In this document: piece by piece, positions 6,953 to 14,407 of the stretch
Numbering within the stretch: position 1 is the stretch's first letter
Layout: each line of letters opens with the position of its first letter
Source of the DNA: a virus
Virus record (IMG/VR): IMGVR_UViG_3300035670_000083
Coordinates: 36,285-100,284 of that record
Length of the DNA stretch: 64,000 nucleotides
Direction: 5' to 3' (one strand)
Position numbers and translations under genes: made by a program
Notes under the pieces: generated by a model
Database searches by the model: none
Told to the model about the DNA's origin: nothing
The model's input: only the letters and a program-made list of their open reading frames with translations

Positions 6953-7096
6953 TAACGATACTCAGATATATTTAGGTTTTCTTTTTAATGTAGTGTGAGA
7001 TTTGAAACACTACCTGTCAATATACCAACAAACTCTATTAGAAGCACTTACCTTCAATTAACCACCGAATCTCACATTACATATACACCTTGTTAT
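6953..7096 (+). repeat. array element E4 (long, possibly composite)
   Basis: It opens with TAACGATACTCAG, as in E6 and E9, then TTTAGGTTTTC, and closes with TACATATACACC (7078-7089) and TTGTTAT (7090-7096), the 3' arm of E8. Internally TGTGAGATT pairs with AATCTCACA. The unusual length (144 nt) suggests two elements fused after loss of a cassette. About 100 nt inside it hold no ORF. Confidence 0.5.
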
Positions 7097-7204
7097 GTGT
7101 AGGTGTGATTATTTACCACCAAACTCTATTCGGAGAACTGAAAGAAAATTTTAGAAAAAAGAAGGGAGGGAAATTTAATTCAGAATATTTTATATATATC
7201 ATCT

Positions 7205-8020
7205 ATGATACTCAAATTTAATCAGTTTATAACTGAAAGACTTTCCTATTCTGAAGATGTTGAGATGATCTCAAAGATTATAATTGAATACTTATATGGT
7301 AAAGAAAACTGGGAATCAGAAGAAGTGATAAAAATAGATAATTCGGTTATAAATGAAGTAAGAATACAATTCATAGATAATTTAAGTAAGTTAGGAAAAA
7401 AATCATCATTTAATCCAAATAAATCAGATTATAATAATCGTATGATATTTTTAGAATTTGATCCAGATGAAATCACCGAAGGATTGTTAAATCATGAAGT
7501 ATTTCATGGGTGGGAATGGATTCGAAATGAAGGAAAACATTTAACTAATTCTTTTCAATTCGCAATTATTCAATTAAATAATTACTTTGAAGAAGATGAA
7601 AACATATCTGAAATTATTCAACTATTTTATTTAATGTCAGATGCTGAAATTAGATCTCATTTAAATAGTGATATATTTGAATTTAAAAGATGGAAAGAGG
7701 ATAAAAATACCACTTCGATGGAAGAAATAGATTTATTAATAGAGGAAACAGATACATTTCAAAATTATCAATTTGTGAAAAAATTTAATCTAAACGAATA
7801 TTTAAATAAATTGAGTACTGAGAAATTAGATGAATTTATATCAGCAGTTGAACAAATGAAGTATATGAAAGATGGTGAAGAGTCTGAAATTATGGTGAAG
7901 AGATTTTCTGATTTAGAGAGAAGTAAATTTATACAAAAGTTAAATATTATACACAAACAACAAAGTGAAAAAATTACTAAATATTTAGGAAAATTAATAT
8001 TATATTTCAGAAACTCTTAA
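7205..8020 (+). CDS. tagged cassette protein with HEXXH motif (putative metallopeptidase)
   Basis: A 271-residue protein. The tag MILKFNQFITE ends in I-T-E, an ideal gp21-type site. At residues about 97-101, within GLLNHEVFHGWEW, is a HEXXH zinc-peptidase motif. A third zinc ligand is not certain; glutamates in the following helix (EDENISEIIQLFYLMSDAE) are candidates. No wider family is recognised. Its leader starts at GTTATGTGTAGGTGTG and is shared with the 9178 cassette. If packaged, it could be an injected protease acting on a host protein. The motif is visible; the activity and the route are inferred. Confidence 0.65.
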   Translation: MILKFNQFITERLSYSEDVEMISKIIIEYLYGKENWESEEVIKIDNSVINEVRIQFIDNLSKLGKKSSFNPNKSDYNNRMIFLEFDPDEITEGLLNHEVFHGWEWIRNEGKHLTNSFQFAIIQLNNYFEEDENISEIIQLFYLMSDAEIRSHLNSDIFEFKRWKEDKNTTSMEEIDLLIEETDTFQNYQFVKKFNLNEYLNKLSTEKLDEFISAVEQMKYMKDGEESEIMVKRFSDLERSKFIQKLNIIHKQQSEKITKYLGKLILYFRNS

Positions 8021-8041
8021 ATTTTTTTTAGAAAAAATTTA

Positions 8042-8069
8042 TTTGATACATTTTTAATTACTATATTTG
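8042..8069 (+). promoter_or_regulatory. Bacteroidota-type promoter inside a cassette
   Basis: TTTG at 8042-8045 and TATATTTG at 8062-8069 match the -33 and -7 elements of Flavobacterium promoters, 16 bases apart. It would drive the broken small ORF at 8089. This cassette segment therefore has an early-type promoter, unlike the TAATATATA boxes of its neighbours. Confidence 0.45.
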
Positions 8070-8088
8070 CGTATATAATAAAAATAAA

Positions 8089-8342
8089 ATGGAAAATCTC
8101 AAACAAGAAAATAACTACGAAAAATTTGTTATCAGACAGAAGGTGGTTGGGTATTAAAAGAAGGCGTGGCTAAAAAGGAAGAGATAAGTTTTTTTGTTGT
8201 TAGTCCTGATGGTAAAGAACTTACTTGTTTAGATGGTTCAAATATATTCTCTTCTGTTGATAAATCTGATTTGTTAGAATCGTTTAATATGAGGTTTAAA
8301 ACAAACTGTGTTAGTGTAGAAAGACCAAATGTTTTTGAATAA
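8089..8342 (+). pseudogene. small frameshifted ORF
   Basis: ATG at 8089 opens MENLKQENNYEKFVI, but the frame stops at TAA 8155-8157. A different frame is open through the same spot to TAA 8340-8342, giving GGWVLKEGVAKKEEISFF and then VSPDGKELTCLDG. Joining the frames near 8133 would give a protein of about 83 residues. It is probably a disrupted small gene. It lies after the HEXXH gene in the same cassette, with its own promoter just upstream. Confidence 0.45.
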
Positions 8343-8366
8343 GAAAATAATTGAAAAATAATTCAA

Positions 8367-8449
8367 TATAACGGTTGCAAATATGAGAAGTAAATTTTTT
8401 CCATAAAAAAATAGAAAAATCAAAATTTATTTCTTATATTTGTTGTTAT
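8367..8449 (+). repeat. array element E5 (attC-like, long arms)
   Basis: TATAACG, spacer GTTG, a 21-base arm at 8378-8398 beginning CAAATATGAGAAG, a 23-base loop, and a 21-base arm at 8422-8442 ending CTTATATTTG, then TTGTTAT. The arms pair along their full length if two G-T pairs are allowed on the + strand, which points to folding of the + strand or its RNA. Confidence 0.7.
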
Positions 8450-8474
8450 ATTTAGTAAAAATTAATTTATACAT

Positions 8475-8654
8475 ATGAAATACGAAGCACTTAAAAAAGA
8501 ATATTATGCAGTTTATGAAAAAGAACCAAGACACCAGAATGAAAAGAATGGTGTGATACTTGCACCATATAACACGAAAGAAGAAGCTGAACAAGCGAGA
8601 ATTAAATATGGTTATAGTGATGATAACTACTATGTTGATAAACTCATAAATTAA
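8475..8654 (+). CDS. small cassette protein, unknown function
   Basis: A 59-residue ORF beginning MKYEALKKEYYAVYEK and containing LAPYNTKEEAEQARIKYGY, an arrangement resembling small phage proteins in which a sequence of type 'aiyntkeeAeearkky' follows a beta strand. The leader is shared with the 6692 cassette. No function is known. The ORF is short, but its position between two array elements and its regular leader support it. Confidence 0.6.
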   Translation: MKYEALKKEYYAVYEKEPRHQNEKNGVILAPYNTKEEAEQARIKYGYSDDNYYVDKLIN

Positions 8655-8667
8655 TTTTTATTGAATA

Positions 8668-8712
8668 TAACGATACTCAGATATATTTAGGTTTTCTTTT
8701 TAATATATACTA
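8668..8712 (+). repeat. array element E6 (5' arm plus promoter)
   Basis: TAACG (8668-8672) then ATACTCAGATATATTTAGG and TTTTC, followed directly by a TTTTTAATATATAC promoter box and the next ORF. It matches E9 and the first 40 bases of E4. No GTTAT-containing 3' arm follows, so it is a half-site or a different junction type. Confidence 0.6.
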
Positions 8713-8722
8713 AAAACAATTT

Positions 8723-9004
8723 ATGAAAGATAATAAACACATAAAAAGTTTCAACGATCATCAAGAAAACTTGAATATATCTGATGTTAGTGGTAGTGAA
8801 ATATTAAAATATCTTGATGATAAATATCATGTAAAAGATAATCTAATGATTGTTGGTAGATTTGATAAGAACAAAAAATATAATTATATTCAATTGTCTA
8901 ATGAAATATCAAAGGTATTTGGTTTGTCAACACAACAATCATTAGATTTAGTAGAAAAGTGGAAAGATATTAGATTTGAGAAAATTATGAAAAATAGATT
9001 TTAA
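8723..9004 (+). CDS. tagged cassette protein with shared NLNISDVS block
   Basis: A 93-residue protein. The first 25 residues (HIKSFNDHQENLNISDVSG) are close to those of the 10194 cassette protein (NVKSFKEFNENLNISDVSD), and the DNA upstream, including promoter and half-element, is also shared. After this block the two proteins differ completely. Here the rest is small and basic (SNEISKVFGLSTQQSLDLVEKW), perhaps a helical bundle. No function is recognised. The pattern suggests that a common 5' module, promoter plus tag, has been joined to different bodies. Confidence 0.7.
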   Translation: MKDNKHIKSFNDHQENLNISDVSGSEILKYLDDKYHVKDNLMIVGRFDKNKKYNYIQLSNEISKVFGLSTQQSLDLVEKWKDIRFEKIMKNRF

Positions 9005-9018
9005 TATTTAATTATCAC

Positions 9019-9067
9019 TAACGTCCGATGATAAACAATCGTTTTAATGTTGTTTATCATTTGTTAT
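9019..9067 (+). repeat. array element E7 (attC-like, same arms as E2)
   Basis: TAACG (9019-9023), spacer TCCG shared with E2, arm ATGATAAACAA (9028-9038), loop TCGTTTTAATG, arm TTGTTTATCAT (9050-9060), TTGTTAT (9061-9067). The outer flanks differ from E2 on both sides, as expected if the same cassette end now neighbours a different cassette. Confidence 0.7.
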
Positions 9068-9177
9068 GTGTAGGTGTGGATTATTTACTACTAAACTTCA
9101 ATCGGAGAACTGAACAAAAATTTTAAAACAAAAAGAAGGGTGGGTTTTTTAATCTTACTATTTATATATAAAAGAAA

Positions 9178-9606
9178 ATGATGAAAGATTTGAGACAGTT
9201 TATTAAAACAACCATACGTGAGTTTTTGAATGAAGCATACATTGATGAGGATGGTAATTTAAAAGACTTTAATGATAAAATATTCTATGATTTTGATAAA
9301 ATTAAAAAGTTTGTAGATTGGTTTCAAAGTGAATATAGTGATTATACTCATAAACAGGGTTGGTCTATATTCGATTCTGATACAGAAGCACCTAATGAAA
9401 AATATCATAGTGAAAGAACTTTTAATGGTAAAAAATTGAATGGATATTATTGGCAAGTTCAAAGATTAGATTCACCAAGTGATGACGAAGCATTATTTGG
9501 GAAATTACCAAATGATTATAAGGCTGATGATTTAGCAAGAAAGTTAGGTTTAATGGTTGATGAATACGGTGTGGTTTATGGTTGGGATGGACAATCTTTT
9601 TTATAG
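9178..9606 (+). CDS. tagged cassette protein, unknown function
   Basis: A 142-residue protein starting MMKDLRQFIKTTIREFLNEA; this longer tag form ends in F-L-N-E followed by Ala, a good gp21-type site. The body is acidic and aromatic (FVDWFQSEYSDYTHKQGWS, YYWQVQRLDSPSDDEALFG) and ends GVVYGWDGQSFL. No family is recognised. Its leader is the GTGTAGGTGTG type shared with the HEXXH cassette. Either of the first two ATGs could be used. Following the gene, 70 nt hold no ORF before E8. Confidence 0.7.
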   Translation: MMKDLRQFIKTTIREFLNEAYIDEDGNLKDFNDKIFYDFDKIKKFVDWFQSEYSDYTHKQGWSIFDSDTEAPNEKYHSERTFNGKKLNGYYWQVQRLDSPSDDEALFGKLPNDYKADDLARKLGLMVDEYGVVYGWDGQSFL

Positions 9607-9676
9607 TGTGTGGGATTTTTCTTTTAAAATTTTCAACCGAAATATTGATTAGAACGATGAATGGAACACTTACACA

Positions 9677-9767
9677 TAACGGATGGGTGTATATGTAGGT
9701 TTTTTAACTTTAAAATTTAATATATACTTATGAACTGAATAAAAAACTTACATATACACCTTGTTAT
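9677..9767 (+). repeat. array element E8 (attC-like, with embedded promoter remnant)
   Basis: TAACG (9677-9681), spacer GATG, arm GGTGTATATGTA (9686-9697), about 50 nt loop, arm TACATATACACC (9749-9760), TTGTTAT (9761-9767). The outer boxes extend to ACACATAAC and GTTATGTGT, 9 bp. The loop contains TTTAATATATAC and ATG AAC TGA, as though a cassette body had been deleted. Confidence 0.7.
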
Positions 9768-9797
9768 GTGTTAGTAAAAAATAAAAGGAAAAAGAAT

Positions 9798-10103
9798 ATG
9801 AAAAGATTAAAATACATTAAAAGATTCAATGAATCAAATGAAATGGATATTGAAATTGAATTAATTGGTCCTGATATAGATGATATTTTAGATGCAATTA
9901 ACTTCATAAACAATAACTATGATGTGAGTGTAAATCCAACAGATTTTCAAGAAGGTTCTGATATGCCTTATGCTCATAAAAGAAATCAAAATTATTCAAT
10001 TTTTGTTAAGTTAAATCCTAGTGGTGATGAAAAAAGTCATATCAGATTTATTAATGATTTGTTGGATGAAAACGGATTCTCTTGTAGGTTGTATATGATT
10101 TAA
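9798..10103 (+). CDS. tagged cassette protein, unknown function
   Basis: A 101-residue protein from the ATG at 9798, which follows AAAAGGAAAAAGAAT, a plausible ribosome site; an in-frame TTG at 9768 is less likely because the tag starts here. The tag is MKRLKYIKRFNESNE. The body is acidic (MDIEIELIGPDIDDILDAI) and reads like a small alpha/beta domain with 'VSVNPTDFQEG' and a basic patch. No family is recognised. Its 5' box GTTATGTGT is complementary to the ACACATAAC that opens the element after it (E9), as expected for one cassette unit. Confidence 0.7.
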   Translation: MKRLKYIKRFNESNEMDIEIELIGPDIDDILDAINFINNNYDVSVNPTDFQEGSDMPYAHKRNQNYSIFVKLNPSGDEKSHIRFINDLLDENGFSCRLYMI

Positions 10104-10130
10104 TGATATTATTTATTTTCTTATTACACA

Positions 10131-10172
10131 TAACGATACTCAGATATATTTAGGTTTTCATTTTTAATATAT
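10131..10172 (+). repeat. array element E9 (5' arm plus promoter)
   Basis: ACACATAACG, then the ATACTCAGATATATTTAGG stretch and TTTTCATTTTTAATATATA, nearly identical to E6, again followed directly by a tagged ORF. No 3' arm is visible. Confidence 0.6.
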
Positions 10173-10193
10173 AAACAAAAATAATTTAACAAC

Positions 10194-10424
10194 ATGAAAA
10201 GTTCAAATAATGTAAAAAGTTTCAAAGAGTTCAATGAAAACTTGAATATATCTGATGTTAGTGATAGTTTTTTGTCACCCGAAGAATTTTTAATTGATTG
10301 GGAAGGTAAAGATGATTCAACACACCCCAATCAAGATATTAGAGACGAATGGACTAAAAGAATTAATCAATTAAAAATTTATTCAAAAATGGTTCTTGAT
10401 AACACTTTAAAAAATTATCACTAA
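10194..10424 (+). CDS. tagged cassette protein with shared NLNISDVS block
   Basis: A 76-residue protein. Its opening, NVKSFKEFNENLNISDVSD, is shared with the 8723 ORF; after it comes a distinct acidic body (FLSPEEFLIDWEGKDDSTHPNQDIRDEWTKR). It is the last cassette ORF before the recombinase gene, and the intervening 37 nt contain a TATAAATA box. No function is known. Confidence 0.7.
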   Translation: MKSSNNVKSFKEFNENLNISDVSDSFLSPEEFLIDWEGKDDSTHPNQDIRDEWTKRINQLKIYSKMVLDNTLKNYH

Positions 10425-10446
10425 CTATATTATATATGTAATGACC

Positions 10447-10454
10447 TATAAATA
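10447..10454 (+). promoter_or_regulatory. T4-late-type promoter box for recombinase
   Basis: TATAAATA, identical to the T4 late promoter core, lies 7 nt before the recombinase ATG at 10462. A gp55-like sigma is encoded at 52159. Confidence 0.4.
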
Positions 10455-10461
10455 ATTGATT

Positions 10462-11265
10462 ATGAATGAAAAGGGTAAGTCAACTTTAAAGATTTGTGAA
10501 CAAAAACTTAATTATCTAAATTATTCTAAAAGAACGATTGATAATTATTTATCACATATTAATAGATTTTTAAAATCACAAAATAAATCATGTTTGCATT
10601 TATCATCTAATGATTTTCAGTCATATTTAGATAATTACAAATTTACTTCTATATCGCAACAAAACCAAGTTATTAATTCTATTCGATTTCTTTATAAAGA
10701 AGTTCTCGGTAAAAAGTATGATAAAGTCTCTTTCAAAAGACCTAAATCTGAAAAGAAACTTCCACAGGTTATAGATGGTGATTATATAAAATCACAATTA
10801 TCTAAAATTGATAATCTTAAACATAAGGCAATCCTCACACTAACATACTCGGTTGGATTAAGGGTTTCTGAAATAACCAATCTTAAAATTGAAGACATTG
10901 ATTCAAAAAGAATGATCATTCATATAAAAAATGCAAAAGGAAAGAAAGATAGGATTGTTCCACTTTCTGAAAATGTTTTAAATTTGCTTAGATATTATTG
11001 GAAACAATATAAACCAAAAGAATACCTTTTCAATGGATTATCCGGTAGATATTCAATTCAATCCTGTCAGAAAATATACAAAAAATATATTGATGAAAAA
11101 TCATCATTTCATACATTAAGACATTCTTCATTTACTAATTTACTTGAGTCAGGAACAGATTTGCGGATAATACAGAAAATAGCAGGTCATTCAAGCTCAA
11201 AAACAACCGAAATATATACTCACGTTTCAAATCAAATTTTAAGGAAAGTTAAATTACCCATCTAA
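10462..11265 (+). CDS. tyrosine recombinase (XerC/D-like), array-associated
   Basis: A 267-residue integrase. The N-terminal SAM-like core-binding domain spans about 1-95 (LNYSKRTIDNYLSHINRFL) and the catalytic domain about 100-267. All catalytic residues are present: R134 (GLRVSEI), K159 (NAKGKKDR), H217-x-x-R220 (FHTLRHSSF), H243 (AGHSSSKTT) and Y252 (IYTHV). It is shorter than integron IntI and lacks room for the IntI-specific extra helix, so by family it is XerC/D-like. I chose the ATG at 10462 over an in-frame TTG at 10456. It lies at the 3' end of the palindrome-separated cassettes in the same orientation, and its stop overlaps the convergent terminase gene by 12 nt. It is the obvious candidate to recombine the array; that is inference. 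Confidence 0.85.
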   Translation: MNEKGKSTLKICEQKLNYLNYSKRTIDNYLSHINRFLKSQNKSCLHLSSNDFQSYLDNYKFTSISQQNQVINSIRFLYKEVLGKKYDKVSFKRPKSEKKLPQVIDGDYIKSQLSKIDNLKHKAILTLTYSVGLRVSEITNLKIEDIDSKRMIIHIKNAKGKKDRIVPLSENVLNLLRYYWKQYKPKEYLFNGLSGRYSIQSCQKIYKKYIDEKSSFHTLRHSSFTNLLESGTDLRIIQKIAGHSSSKTTEIYTHVSNQILRKVKLPI

Positions 11266-13464
11266 TCCCCAAGATTTTCTAGCTTCTACCATCCTTCTAT
11301 TATAAGAGATTTTATTTCTTCTTATATCCAGTAATTGTTTATAATCAACTCCTTCTTCATATGATATTTTATTTAAAATATCATCAACTTTATTTCTTAT
11401 CTGTATATCTTCTAAATTATCAAAATAATCATCTACCATCCCTCTGAAATCATTCTTACCAAAAATAGATGTTAGGTTAACCAAAGTCATAACCGTATCA
11501 TCATTTTTATTACCATCAGCTTTATAAGTAATATTTCCAGTTCTTGTTGTATGTTTTATAAATGTTGTCATTTCATCTATATTTTCGTTATTATAAATAA
11601 TAATTGATCTATCTTGCATTTTTTCTTGGTAATCTTTCACCATTAGGTTTTTATTCTCACCAACTTTTAATCCTATTTTTTCATCTAACGCATCTACTCT
11701 GTGTTTAAATCTAAAGAATATAGATGATCCATAGTTGTTATTTCCTTCAAATACATTCGGTAAGTGAGCAAGTAACTCATATCCGTATGTATTGACTTCT
11801 AATACAGCTTTTAAATTATCTGTATCAAAATGATCAAAAGCTAAAACATAAAGTAATTCTGATAATTCATTGACGGATATAAGATTGCTTCTATACATTC
11901 CTATTTGTTCAAGTTGAATAAAGTCAAGTATGTTTCTATAATTCTTATTTTGTCTTTCTATTAGATCTATCGGCTTTGATTTTAATTTGAAAATATTTAT
12001 CACCGTATAGTCCTGTCCTAATCCTTCAGATACATCTATACTTAATAGTATCCGATAATTTTTTCTTATTTGTGGATTATAAATTTCTTTATTCGGATGC
12101 CATTTTAGATCTTTGTAAGAGAATTTAAGTTTTTCTTCTATTTCAGGAATTTCCTGCCATTCAAATAATGTTTTTCTATCAGTTAATTCTTTTATTAATC
12201 CATCATCTAATAATGATCTAGATGAGTTAATAAACTTCAAGTCAAATTCTTGGTTAAAAGCTTCTTCACCACCAATATCTTTGATTGTTTGTTTTTTCCA
12301 AGTTGTTATTTCAGCAATTTCTGGTAATTTAATATCATTTATTGTTTCTTTAATGATATCTTCTTCCTGACAATCATCAGAATTAAAAACATGAACAACC
12401 CACTTATTTAACTCGTCATCAAATCTCAGCTCTGATTTATTTTTTGGAAAAGATTCTTTAATCCTACTTAAAACATCTTCTGGTTTGACATTGTAGTGAT
12501 CTAATTTCTTTTGATTCAATCTTATGTATGTCACGAATCTTTTCGGAACTTGCCACCAATAAACTCTTTTTGCCACATAAGATGATTTTTCGCCTTCAGG
12601 CTTTTCAGCTTCTATTAAAAGTTTGTGAAATAAATTAAATCCGTTTGGAGTAGAGGTTATTATAATTTTAGAATTATCGATGTTGGCAATAGTAGGAAAC
12701 ACCGATTTGTAGAATTTATCTGCAATATTATCTGGTAGATAAGCAAACTCATCTAAATATAAAAAGTCAGCAGATTGACCGATAGAAGCGGTTTTTGTTG
12801 TTGCAAATCCTTTTATACGACTTTTATTTTCAAATGACATGAATTTCTCATTCCACTTTTTAATACCTTGTTGTAAGAAAAATGGAAGTCTTTGGTATAT
12901 TTCTTTCATTTTATCAAGGATCTCAGTTGCTGTATCCAACTTATTTGCTGTTACAAGAACGTTTTTGTTATTATTAAAAAGAACAAAATGTAATATGGTT
13001 ATTGCTGATGTGATAGTATTATGTGATAAAATACCATTTGTATAATATCTATGATTTGGATGATCAATAGATAAATCAAACATAGATAGTTTATGATTTG
13101 TTTTTTCTATCATTTTAACTTTTGATATTCCTTGATCAGTTTGTATGTAATCGCCTATTTTTAAATCTTTTATGTATATTTGATTAAAGTCCACATCAAA
13201 TAAAATGTGATTATCAGCACCGTTAAGAAATAGTCCATTTTCTAGTTTTAAATTATATTCACTATAAGGTTGTGTTATATGTATTTGCGGAGCTATTTCA
13301 TAACCAGTGTCTGTTTTCACTGATAAGTTGCAACTTATTGTATTCAATATCTTTTTGGATATATCATGTTCATTCAAATCTAAATTTCTGTATTCGAAAA
13401 CTTCTATATACTCAATTAATTTTTTTATTAAATATATTATGATAAGAGTAAAAAATCTAAACAT
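11254..13464 (-). CDS. gp17: terminase large subunit, C-terminal part, preceded by C-intein
   Basis: A 736-residue ORF. Residues 1-149 are the C-terminal half of a split intein: block B-like GADNHILF (about 82-89), KIGDYIQT, then block F/G SIDHPNHRYYTNGILSHN. The next residue, Thr150, would be the +1 nucleophile. From there the terminase resumes: TITSAITILHFVLF, Walker B FLYLDEFAYL, coupling motif IIITSTPNG, then the RNase H-like nuclease (LLSIDVSEGLGQDYTVI, and a late acidic cluster NKNDDTVMTL). T4 gp17 packages DNA into the head. The other half is at 14408-14914. The start is uncertain because the first residues (MFRFFTLIIIYL) overlap the endonuclease gene by 28 nt. Confidence 0.9.
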   Translation of the reverse strand: MFRFFTLIIIYLIKKLIEYIEVFEYRNLDLNEHDISKKILNTISCNLSVKTDTGYEIAPQIHITQPYSEYNLKLENGLFLNGADNHILFDVDFNQIYIKDLKIGDYIQTDQGISKVKMIEKTNHKLSMFDLSIDHPNHRYYTNGILSHNTITSAITILHFVLFNNNKNVLVTANKLDTATEILDKMKEIYQRLPFFLQQGIKKWNEKFMSFENKSRIKGFATTKTASIGQSADFLYLDEFAYLPDNIADKFYKSVFPTIANIDNSKIIITSTPNGFNLFHKLLIEAEKPEGEKSSYVAKRVYWWQVPKRFVTYIRLNQKKLDHYNVKPEDVLSRIKESFPKNKSELRFDDELNKWVVHVFNSDDCQEEDIIKETINDIKLPEIAEITTWKKQTIKDIGGEEAFNQEFDLKFINSSRSLLDDGLIKELTDRKTLFEWQEIPEIEEKLKFSYKDLKWHPNKEIYNPQIRKNYRILLSIDVSEGLGQDYTVINIFKLKSKPIDLIERQNKNYRNILDFIQLEQIGMYRSNLISVNELSELLYVLAFDHFDTDNLKAVLEVNTYGYELLAHLPNVFEGNNNYGSSIFFRFKHRVDALDEKIGLKVGENKNLMVKDYQEKMQDRSIIIYNNENIDEMTTFIKHTTRTGNITYKADGNKNDDTVMTLVNLTSIFGKNDFRGMVDDYFDNLEDIQIRNKVDDILNKISYEEGVDYKQLLDIRRNKISYNRRMVEARKSWGLDG

Positions 13465-14393
13465 TTTTGTATTGTTTCTTTTTTATTCTTACGATATTCA
13501 GAATCCCATATTACTAGAACTTCAAATCCGTGAGATTTTGCTACATCTAACTTTATTTTATCTTTTTCCCAAATTTCTTCCGATTTTCTTCCCTTTCTGA
13601 AAGGATGTGGATAATCATCACTTTTAAAAATATTTGGATTGGCATGATACTGATCACCATTATATTCAATTATCTTTTTATTTTTAAGATAAACAAAATC
13701 ATACATCCAGATACCACCACCATTCTTAGGTAGTCTAAATTCACCACCATTTGTAGCATATAGAGAATCTTTTTTGTTTATACTAATGGAATCAAATAGT
13801 TGCTGGCTACTTTTTGAGTATCCTTGTTTAAGATTTCCATTTTTAAGTAAAGAATTTTGCCATTTAATCTGCCTTTCTGTAAAAATTCTTTCACCATCCT
13901 CAGTTCCATATTTTTCTATACACTTATCTAAGTTAAATGTAGTTTGTCTTTCTCTTCTTTTTTCAATTGATTCATCTTCTGTAAATCCTTTATCTATCCA
14001 ATATTCTAATTTTGTAGGATTTGGTTTTTCTTCGTTAACTGATTTTATAAAATTTAATCTTTCTTCATCAGATTCATAATTTTTGAATTCTTTTGAAAAC
14101 GGACTTCTACTTTTTCTTTCTTCAGATGTAGTATTTGACTTGTGATTAGGATTTTTTTCACCAGAGAACATATCAGAGAACATCTTTTTATATTTTTCTT
14201 CTTTCATGTGTTTTCCGGAGTTTTTAGTAGTTTGTTTTAAATCTGATTTACACATTAATGGTGATCCCGGAAAAAGTTTTTTATATTCTTTTGATGACAT
14301 TCCATTGTGCTTATGTTTTAAGTGTTTACCATATATCCTTTTGCATTTTTCACCACAAATTCTACAAGTTATTAAGTTATCTATTTCTTCCAT
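13437..14393 (-). CDS. free-standing homing endonuclease between intein halves (Vsr-like)
   Basis: A 318-residue protein. The N-terminus carries a zinc-finger-like unit (CRICGEKCKRIYGKHLKHKHNG); the middle has a NUMOD-like GEKNPNHKS; the C-terminus is a Vsr/EDxHD-type nuclease, with IIEYNGDQYHANPNIF, a following W-x-x-D-x-x-K (WEKDKIKLDVAKSHG) and FEVLVIWDSEY. Endonucleases of this group were described between the halves of fractured, split-intein genes in phage metagenomes. Here the gene lies exactly between the N-intein and C-intein parts of terminase, on the same strand, 14 nt after the first and overlapping the second. A TATATA box directly precedes its ATG. It probably mobilises the intein locus. 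Confidence 0.85.
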   Translation of the reverse strand: MEEIDNLITCRICGEKCKRIYGKHLKHKHNGMSSKEYKKLFPGSPLMCKSDLKQTTKNSGKHMKEEKYKKMFSDMFSGEKNPNHKSNTTSEERKSRSPFSKEFKNYESDEERLNFIKSVNEEKPNPTKLEYWIDKGFTEDESIEKRRERQTTFNLDKCIEKYGTEDGERIFTERQIKWQNSLLKNGNLKQGYSKSSQQLFDSISINKKDSLYATNGGEFRLPKNGGGIWMYDFVYLKNKKIIEYNGDQYHANPNIFKSDDYPHPFRKGRKSEEIWEKDKIKLDVAKSHGFEVLVIWDSEYRKNKKETIQKCLDFLLLS

Positions 14394-14407
14394 ATTTTAT
14401 ATATTAT

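Larger units (their letters stand above)
4673..11265 (+). mobile_element. integron-like cassette array with tyrosine recombinase
   Basis: About ten short same-strand cassettes, each a leader plus one small ORF, are separated by imperfect palindromes that begin TAACG and end TTGTTAT. A complete tyrosine recombinase closes the region. Five elements (at 5734, 6617, 8367, 9019 and 9677) have matching inner arms of 11-21 bases whose sequence varies while pairing is kept, a longer spacer on the 5' side (5 nt against 2 nt), and, in three of them, a near-constant terminal loop TCG[CT]TTTAATG. Integron attC sites have this logic. Leaders downstream of the GTTAT boxes come in a few repeated types. The recombinase lacks the length of classical IntI, and no divergent intI-attI arrangement is seen, so 'integron-like' is an inference from architecture. 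Confidence 0.6.

Noticed and set aside
4673-10172. Array palindromes as ordinary terminators
   Set aside because: They have no T-run, unlike the clear terminators elsewhere in the window, and outer boxes are conserved while arms vary.
4673-10172. Array repeats as a CRISPR
   Set aside because: Repeats are not identical, spacing is gene-sized and filled with ORFs, and there are no cas genes.
4673-10172. Array palindromes as ends of IS200/IS605-type or MITE elements
   Set aside because: No transposase or TnpB is present, and palindromes separate every ORF singly rather than bounding a unit.
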